Source of the DNA: UBA11606 sp964513285 | GTDB lineage: Bacteria; Actinomycetota; Acidimicrobiia; Acidimicrobiales; Aldehydirespiratoraceae | NCBI GenBank assembly: GCA_964513285.1 | Contig: CAZEML010000137.1 | Location: 1 to 12,010 of the forward strand | Direction of reading: 5' to 3' | Length of the DNA stretch: 12,010 nt | Shown: piece after piece, positions 6,868 through 12,010 of the stretch | Position numbering within the stretch: position 1 is the stretch's first letter | How the letters are laid out: each line of letters begins with the position of its first letter | The notes under the pieces: model-generated | What the model saw: only the letters and a program-made list of their open reading frames with translations | Databases searched by the model: none | What the model was told of the DNA's origin: nothing | Translations under genes and position numbers: made by a program

Positions 6868-6881
6868 GTCCGTACATTTGG
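6842..6881. promoter_or_regulatory. Perfect 16-bp inverted repeat, probable operator of the divergent promoters
   Basis: CCAAATGTACGGACAT (6842-6857) and ATGTCCGTACATTTGG (6866-6881) are exact reverse complements separated by 8 bases (ATGATTGA). The element is AT-richer than its surroundings and lies in the only gap between cydA and the CstB-like gene. Each arm is itself near-palindromic (ATGT-N4-ACAT at 6846-6857 and 6866-6877), with arm centres 20 bp apart. This suggests two dimer sites on the same face of the helix. As RNA it could form a strong hairpin, but its position at the promoter favours a DNA-binding site. The regulator is not in this window, and I cannot match the motif with certainty to a known family. 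Confidence 0.8.
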
Positions 6882-6913
6882 ACAGCGCAGCGACAACGCG
6901 AAAGGATCGCTCC

Positions 6914-8299
6914 ATGCTCTTCGAACAGCACTACCTCGATTGTCTCTCCCAGGCCTCGTACGTCATCGCCGACGAGGAAACCAAGAAGGCCGTGGTCGTC
7001 GACCCGCGCCGAGACGTGTCGCCGTATCTCGAGACCGCTGCGGAGCACGGGCTCACCATCGAGATGGTGATCGAGACCCACTTCCACGCCGACTTCCTCT
7101 CGGGTCATCTCGAGCTGGCCGCCGCGACCGGCGCCGAGATCGCCTATGGCGACGTCGCCGTCACCGAGTTCGACTCCCGTGGCCTCGGCGACGGAGAGCG
7201 CATCTCGCTCGGCGACGTCACCCTCGAGATCCGGCACACTCCCGGCCACACGCCTGAGTCGATCAGCATCGTCGTGTACGAACACGCCGACGACGAGACC
7301 CCGTACGCCGTGCTCACCGGCGACACGATGTTCATCGGCGACGTCGGCCGACCCGACCTGCTCTCCTCGGTCGGGATGACGGCCGACGACCTGGCGGAGC
7401 AGCTGTACGACTCGCTCCATCAGCAGCTGTTGACCCTCCCCGACGCGACCCGCGTGTTCCCGGGCCACGGCGCCGGCTCCGCCTGTGGCAAGAACCTCTC
7501 GACGGACACGTCGTCGACCATCGGTGAGCAGCGTGCCGGCAACTACGCCCTCCAGCCGATGAGCAAGGACGACTTCGTCGTCGCCGTCACCGAAGGCCAG
7601 ACCGCCGCGCCGGCCTACTTCGCCTACGACGCCATGCTCAACCGCGAGAATCGAGAGCTGCTCGACGAGCACGCCGAGCCCGCTGACCTCACCGTCGAGG
7701 AGATCGGCCGTTGGCAGCGCCGTGGCGCTGTCGTCGTCGACACCCGCGATCCGGTCGAGTTCGCCAACGGTCATCTCATCGGGTCGATCAACATCGGCAT
7801 GGCCGGCCGCTACGCCGAGTTCGCCGGTGGTGTGATCCAGCCTGGCGCTCCGATCGTGATCGTCGCCGAGGAGGGCCAGCAGCGCGAAGCCAAGAACCGG
7901 CTCGCCCGAATCGGCTTCGACAACGTTGTCGGGTGCCTCCGCAACGCCGAGCAGGCGTTCGTCGACCATCCCGGCGAGGTCGCTCGGGGCAGCCGCCTCG
8001 ACGTCGCCGGTCTCCGTGAGGCGATGGCGAACACCCCCGACCTCCAGCTCGTCGACGTGCGCGGCCCGGGCGAGGCCGAGGGCGGCATGATCGAGGGCGC
8101 CATCCTCGCCCCGCTGCCGCAGCTCAACAGCAAGCTCGCCTCGCTCGATGCGTCGAAGCCCACCATCGTCTACTGCGCCGGCGGGTACCGCTCGTCGATC
8201 GGTGCCAGCCGCCTGGTCTCGGCCGGCTTCAGCGACGTCTCCGACCTGCTCGGTGGCTACGGCGCCTGGACCGCCGCCCACGAGGCGCAGCCGGCCTGA
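6914..8299 (+). CDS. CstB-like persulfide dioxygenase fused to a degenerate and an active rhodanese domain
   Basis: The protein has 461 residues. ATG 6914 follows AAAGGA (6901-6906) by 7 bases; an in-frame ATG at 6866 lies inside the operator and is rejected. Residues 1 to about 240 form an ETHE1-type metallo-beta-lactamase-fold persulfide dioxygenase. It has THFHADFLSGH (H56, H58, D60), TPGHTPES (H112) and TGDTMFIGDVGRPDL (D137). H56, H112 and D137 fit the three iron ligands of ETHE1. PGHGAGSACGKN carries Cys191. A first rhodanese domain (about 255-345) lacks the catalytic cysteine, with A318 at that position in IVIVAEEGQQ. A second (about 355-461) has VYCAGGYRSS with Cys421. This layout matches Staphylococcus CstB, which oxidises low-molecular-weight persulfides to sulfite and transfers sulfane sulfur to give thiosulfate. 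It is cytoplasmic and the first gene of the rightward operon. Confidence 0.92.
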   Translation: MLFEQHYLDCLSQASYVIADEETKKAVVVDPRRDVSPYLETAAEHGLTIEMVIETHFHADFLSGHLELAAATGAEIAYGDVAVTEFDSRGLGDGERISLGDVTLEIRHTPGHTPESISIVVYEHADDETPYAVLTGDTMFIGDVGRPDLLSSVGMTADDLAEQLYDSLHQQLLTLPDATRVFPGHGAGSACGKNLSTDTSSTIGEQRAGNYALQPMSKDDFVVAVTEGQTAAPAYFAYDAMLNRENRELLDEHAEPADLTVEEIGRWQRRGAVVVDTRDPVEFANGHLIGSINIGMAGRYAEFAGGVIQPGAPIVIVAEEGQQREAKNRLARIGFDNVVGCLRNAEQAFVDHPGEVARGSRLDVAGLREAMANTPDLQLVDVRGPGEAEGGMIEGAILAPLPQLNSKLASLDASKPTIVYCAGGYRSSIGASRLVSAGFSDVSDLLGGYGAWTAAHEAQPA

Positions 8300-8324
8300 C
8301 CCGGCGCTCCGTCCATCTCTCTTC

Positions 8325-8350
8325 GCCCTGCGGCCGAACGGTCGCAGGGC
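8325..8350 (+). terminator. Strong intergenic hairpin between the CstB-like gene and the YeeE/YedE pair
   Basis: GCCCTGCG (8325-8332) pairs exactly with CGCAGGGC (8343-8350). The stem extends through a G-U and two more pairs to a GAAC tetraloop, giving about 11 bp. No T-tract follows. It could be a partial terminator or an RNA-processing or stability element that lowers expression of the downstream transporters relative to the enzyme. The transporters have their own ribosome-binding site but no obvious promoter after the hairpin, so read-through is expected. Confidence 0.55.
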
Positions 8351-8380
8351 TCATCCCCCTGCACTCGAAAGGCACGTGAC

Positions 8381-8860
8381 ATGTTCGATGTCCTTCCCGA
8401 CCGGCTGGCGTGGTACGTCGGCGGTCCGATCCTCGGTCTGTTGATCGTCGGTCTCTTCGTCGTCGCCAACCAGCCCCTCGGCGCCAGTGGCGCCTACGTC
8501 CAGACGTCTGGCCTCATTCGTCGCCGCGGCGAAGTCGTCGTGTGGCGGGTCTGGTACTTCGTTGGCCTGTTCGTCGGTGGTCTCCTCGTTACCCAGGTCT
8601 TGCGTGAGGGCGCCGAGATCCGCTCGGGTTACGACGCGCTGCGCGACGTATTCCCGCTGTGGGCCACTGTCCCGATGGTCTTCGGTGGCGCGACGCTGCT
8701 CGGCTACGGCGCGGCGGTCGCGGGTGGCTGCACCTCGGGCCATGGCATGTGCGGCACGGCGCAGCGGTCGCCGGCCAGCATGGCCGTCACCGCCACCTTC
8801 ATGACGACCGCCATCCTCACCACCCTCGCGCTGCGCGTCGTCACGGGAGGTGACCTGTGA
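8381..8860 (+). CDS. YeeE/YedE (DUF395-type) sulfur transport membrane protein, first half
   Basis: The protein has 159 residues with about four hydrophobic segments. ATG 8381 follows an AAAGG run about 10 bases upstream. The diagnostic stretch is YGAAVAGGCTSGHGMCGTAQRS, containing Cys117 and Cys124, like the conserved cysteine motif of the sulfur-transport family whose characterised member TsuA (YeeE) takes up thiosulfate. At this length it is half of a full YeeE, and the next gene supplies the other half. Such half-size pairs often accompany persulfide dioxygenases. The cysteines probably touch the sulfur substrate within the membrane; import of thiosulfate or export of a sulfur species are both possible. 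The stop overlaps the next start as GTGA. Confidence 0.88.
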   Translation: MFDVLPDRLAWYVGGPILGLLIVGLFVVANQPLGASGAYVQTSGLIRRRGEVVVWRVWYFVGLFVGGLLVTQVLREGAEIRSGYDALRDVFPLWATVPMVFGGATLLGYGAAVAGGCTSGHGMCGTAQRSPASMAVTATFMTTAILTTLALRVVTGGDL

Positions 8861-9312
8861 AGCTCAACGTCATCGGCTTGCTGTTCGGCATCGCCTTCGG
8901 CGGCGTTCTCGCCGCCTCCAACCTCCACGAGTACGACACCATCCACGCGATGCTGCGTCTCGACGAGTTCGACGTGTTCTGGTTCATGGCCTCGGCCATC
9001 GCCGTGTCGGCACCCTTGCTCTACGTCCTCGAGCGGCGGGGCATGCGCACACCGTTCGGTGGCGACCTCTCGCTCTCGCGTTCGATGCCCGAGAAGCACC
9101 ACCTCCAGGGTGGCGCGCTGTTCGGTGTCGGTTGGGCGATCGCCGGAACCTGTCCGGCCCCCGCGCTCGTGATGGTGTCGTCGGGTGCGATGCTCGGCCT
9201 CCTCGCCATCCCCGGCATCTTCCTCGGCCTCCATCTGCGTGAACGTCAGCAGCAGTCCGGCCAGCACGTCGGCGACGGAGAGCACCGCACGACCATCACG
9301 ACGGGACGCTGA
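8857..9312 (+). CDS. YeeE/YedE-type sulfur transport membrane protein, second half
   Basis: The protein has 151 residues. GTG 8857 overlaps the previous stop as GTGA, and a strong GGGAGG (8845-8850) lies 6 bases upstream inside the previous gene, so the two are translationally coupled and probably made in equal amounts. Hydrophobic segments begin with LNVIGLLFGIAFGGVLAASNL. The family motif GVGWAIAGTCPAPALV carries Cys99, the counterpart of the partner's GGCTSGHG motif. A further glycine/leucine-rich helix follows (AMLGLLAIPGIFLGLHL). The C-terminal 25 residues are polar and probably cytoplasmic. Together with the first half it would make one two-part sulfur channel. The substrate is inferred from the family, not shown. 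Confidence 0.87.
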   Translation: MKLNVIGLLFGIAFGGVLAASNLHEYDTIHAMLRLDEFDVFWFMASAIAVSAPLLYVLERRGMRTPFGGDLSLSRSMPEKHHLQGGALFGVGWAIAGTCPAPALVMVSSGAMLGLLAIPGIFLGLHLRERQQQSGQHVGDGEHRTTITTGR

Positions 9313-9317
9313 GCCCG

Positions 9318-11027
9318 ATGCGGTTTCTCCCAGCCGCCACCTGGCTCCGCACCTACAACCGTTCCGATCTGAAGCCCGACCTGGCGGCCGGCGTCACCAT
9401 CGCGGCGATGCTCGTGCCGCAGGGGATGGCGTACGCCCTGCTCGCTGGGCTTCCGCCCGAGGTCGGGCTCTACGCCGCCACCATCCCGGTGCTGGTCTAC
9501 GCCCTGTTCGGGACCTCTCGGCAGCTGGCTGTCGGTCCCGTCGCCATCGTGTCGCTGCTGACGGCGTCGACCCTCGCCCCGATCGTCGAGGAGGGGTCCG
9601 CCGGCTACCTCGCGGCGGCGGCACTGCTCGCCGTGATGGTCGGTGTCGTGCACCTCGTGCTCGGCTTCGGTCGGCTCGGCTTTCTGGTCAATGTGCTCTC
9701 GCACTCGGTCCTCGTCGGTTTCACCGCGGCCGCCGCGATCATCATTGGCTTCTCTCAGGTGAAGCACGTCCTGGGTGTCTCGGTGCCCCGCCAGGACCAT
9801 TTCATCGACACCGTTCGTGAGGTCGTCGAGCGTCTCGGCGAGGTTCATGGCGTCACGCTCGCCCTCGGCCTCGCCAGTTTGGTGGTGCTGCTCGCCGCCA
9901 GGCGGGTCATGCCCCGTTTGCCCGCCGCACTCGTCGTGGTCGCCGGATCGACGCTCGCCGTCGAGCTGCTCGATCTCGAGGCCGAGGGGGTCGCCGTCGT
10001 CGGTGACATCCCGGACTCACTCCCGGTGTTCGGCGTTCCCGATGCCTCCGGCTCGCTCATCGCCGATCTCGCGGTCGCCGCGATGGTGATCACGCTGGTC
10101 GGCTTCATGGAGTCGATCGCGGTCGCCAAGGTCTACGCCCGGCGCCACCGCTACGAGCTCGACCCCGACCAGGAGCTGATCGGACTGGGCGCCGCGAACG
10201 TGGCGTCGGGCCTCTTCGGCGGCTATCCGGTGACCGGTGGCTTCTCCCGCACGGCGGTGAACGACACCGCCGGAGCCCGCACGCCCCTCGCTTCGGTCGT
10301 GACCGCCTCGCTCGTGCTGGTCACGATTGCGTTTCTGACGCCTCTGCTCGTGTCCCTCCCCAAGGCCGCACTCGGCGCAGTCATCATGGTCGCGGTCGCC
10401 GGACTCTTCGACATCGACGAAATGCGCCACATCGCCACGATCAAGCGCAGCGACCTCATCGGGATGACCGTGGCGTTCGTCGCCACCCTCGCCCTCGGCA
10501 TCGAGATCGGCATCGCCCTCGCGGTGATCGCGTCCATGCTGGTCGTGTTCGCCCGGATGTCGCGTCCGCACACCGCGGTGCTGGGGCGTATCGATGGCAC
10601 GACCTCGTACCGCAACGTCGAACGCTTCCCGGAAGCCGTCCTCGCTGGGGACGTCCGAGTTCTGCGGATCGACGCCTCGCTGTCGTTCGTCAACGCGGCC
10701 AACGTCAAAGCGACGATGGTGGCTGCGGCCGACGAATCTCCGGCGGCGGTTGTACTCGATGCATCGGGCATCAACGACATCGACGCCACCGGCGTCGAGG
10801 CACTCCACGAGGTCATCGCCGAGTACGACGAGCGATCCGTGCCGCTCCACATCGCCGACCTCAAGGGTCCGGTTCGTGATGTCCTCCACCGCAGCGGGCT
10901 CTGGGCCGATCTCGGCGACCGGCTGCATCCGACCACGCACGACGCTGTCGAAGCGGCCCTCGGTCGTGACGCCGCTGGCGATCCACGCGATCGTGGGCTC
11001 GACGAGCGGCCCGCGCTCACCCCCTAG
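9318..11027 (+). CDS. SulP family inorganic anion transporter with C-terminal STAS domain
   Basis: The protein has 569 residues and starts 5 bases after the preceding stop. The N-terminal signature DLAAGVTIAAMLVPQGMAYA with LAGLPPEVGLYAATIP is typical of SulP/SLC26 transporters. About eleven to twelve hydrophobic segments extend to about residue 415, including SGLFGGYPVTGGFSRTAVN, the conserved region near the anion site. A STAS domain follows (about 440-550) with strands VRVLRIDASLSFVNAAN and the loop AVVLDASGINDIDATGVEAL (D481 onward). Members move sulfate, bicarbonate or other anions, usually with H+ or Na+. In this operon a sulfur oxyanion such as sulfate, sulfite or thiosulfate is likely, though bicarbonate cannot be excluded by sequence. 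The tail after the STAS domain is short and charged. Confidence 0.93.
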   Translation: MRFLPAATWLRTYNRSDLKPDLAAGVTIAAMLVPQGMAYALLAGLPPEVGLYAATIPVLVYALFGTSRQLAVGPVAIVSLLTASTLAPIVEEGSAGYLAAAALLAVMVGVVHLVLGFGRLGFLVNVLSHSVLVGFTAAAAIIIGFSQVKHVLGVSVPRQDHFIDTVREVVERLGEVHGVTLALGLASLVVLLAARRVMPRLPAALVVVAGSTLAVELLDLEAEGVAVVGDIPDSLPVFGVPDASGSLIADLAVAAMVITLVGFMESIAVAKVYARRHRYELDPDQELIGLGAANVASGLFGGYPVTGGFSRTAVNDTAGARTPLASVVTASLVLVTIAFLTPLLVSLPKAALGAVIMVAVAGLFDIDEMRHIATIKRSDLIGMTVAFVATLALGIEIGIALAVIASMLVVFARMSRPHTAVLGRIDGTTSYRNVERFPEAVLAGDVRVLRIDASLSFVNAANVKATMVAAADESPAAVVLDASGINDIDATGVEALHEVIAEYDERSVPLHIADLKGPVRDVLHRSGLWADLGDRLHPTTHDAVEAALGRDAAGDPRDRGLDERPALTP

Positions 11028-11039
11028 TCAGGAGCCCCT

Positions 11040-11327
11040 GTGCATCGAGACCATCCCGTCAACGCCTACGCCGAGGTCGTCACCGGCGACGCCCAGTTCA
11101 TCGACGTGCGAGAACCAGACGAGTACGCCGAGGGCAGCCTCCCAGGCGCGGTGAACACGCCGCTGAGCGAGTTCGCCGACCACGTCGGCGAACTCGACCC
11201 GGCGCGCCGTGTCGTCGTGCTGTGCCGCAGCGGCGGCCGAAGCACCCAAGCCAGCGAAGCGTTGACCGCCGCCGGGTTCGGCGATGTCGTCAACCTCGAA
11301 GGTGGAATGTTGGCCGTCGAGGGCTGA
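11040..11327 (+). CDS. Stand-alone single-domain rhodanese (sulfurtransferase)
   Basis: The protein has 95 residues, the normal size of a GlpE/PspE-like single rhodanese domain without a signal peptide, hence cytoplasmic. GTG 11040 follows AGGAG (11030-11034) by 5 bases and lies 12 bases after the SulP stop, so it should be the last gene of the rightward operon. QFIDVREPDEYAEGSLPGAVNTPL is the CH2A-type region, VVVLCRSGGRST carries the active-site Cys62, and GFGDVVNLEGGMLA closes the fold. It would accept sulfane sulfur as a cysteine persulfide and hand it to thiols, sulfite or a partner protein. Its active loop CRSGGRS resembles that of the lipoprotein rhodanese (CRSGNRS). It converges with the ABC ATPase gene, with 12 bases between stops. 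Confidence 0.92.
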   Translation: MHRDHPVNAYAEVVTGDAQFIDVREPDEYAEGSLPGAVNTPLSEFADHVGELDPARRVVVLCRSGGRSTQASEALTAAGFGDVVNLEGGMLAVEG

Positions 11328-11339
11328 CCCTCGCGCGCA

Positions 11340-12010
<671 letters not shown>

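Noticed and set aside
6866..6913. An earlier ATG at 6866 for the CstB-like gene
   Set aside because: It lies inside the right arm of the palindrome and lacks a ribosome-binding site; ATG 6914 has AAAGGA at the right distance and matches the family N-terminus.
5441..8281. A 946-residue open frame on the minus strand running through the CstB-like gene into cydA
   Set aside because: Only the part from about 6805 down resembles a known protein (CydA). The upstream part is the antisense of a well-matched persulfide dioxygenase gene and crosses the operator; long antisense frames are common at this GC content.
11328..11339. A bidirectional terminator between the last rhodanese and the ABC ATPase gene
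   Set aside because: Only 12 bases separate the stops and no hairpin is visible there.

Overview
The window is dense, GC-rich coding DNA with short intergenic gaps, frequent 4-base start/stop overlaps and several GTG starts. This points to a high-GC actinobacterium. The mix of genes would fit the Acidimicrobiia (Ilumatobacter-like), but that placement is inference, not proof. I see no rRNA, tRNA, CRISPR array, transposase or phage gene.

Left part (1-3340): the 3' end of a probable molybdopterin oxidoreductase; a convergent SRPBCC (START-like) protein; a divergent gap holding three tandem 34-bp repeats that run into the start of a TauE/SafE-type sulfite/organosulfonate exporter; then a membrane diguanylate cyclase with a large extracytoplasmic sensor region.

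Central part (3365-11327): the striking section, two divergent gene strings read outward from a 99-108 bp gap (its length depends on the cydA start) centred on a perfect 16-bp inverted repeat. Leftward lie cydA and cydB (bd-type quinol oxidase), a rhodanese lipoprotein and a class I SAM methyltransferase, each joined to the next by an ATGA or GTGA overlap. Rightward lie a CstB-like protein (persulfide dioxygenase, degenerate rhodanese and active rhodanese in one chain), two half-size YeeE/YedE (DUF395-type) membrane proteins, a SulP anion transporter with a STAS domain, and a stand-alone rhodanese.

Read together this looks like a sulfide/persulfide response locus. CstB-like enzymes oxidise persulfides to sulfite and make thiosulfate, YeeE/YedE and SulP proteins move sulfur compounds or anions, rhodaneses relay sulfane sulfur, and bd oxidases are known to keep respiring in sulfide that inhibits haem-copper oxidases. 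A shared operator between the two arms would couple detoxification to sulfide-tolerant respiration. The individual families are known; the shared palindrome and the translational coupling of a lipoprotein rhodanese and a methyltransferase to cydAB are what deserve attention. No regulator gene lies in the window.

Right edge (11340-12010): the C-terminal part of a MalK/UgpC-type sugar ABC transporter ATPase, convergent with the last rhodanese and entering from outside the window.
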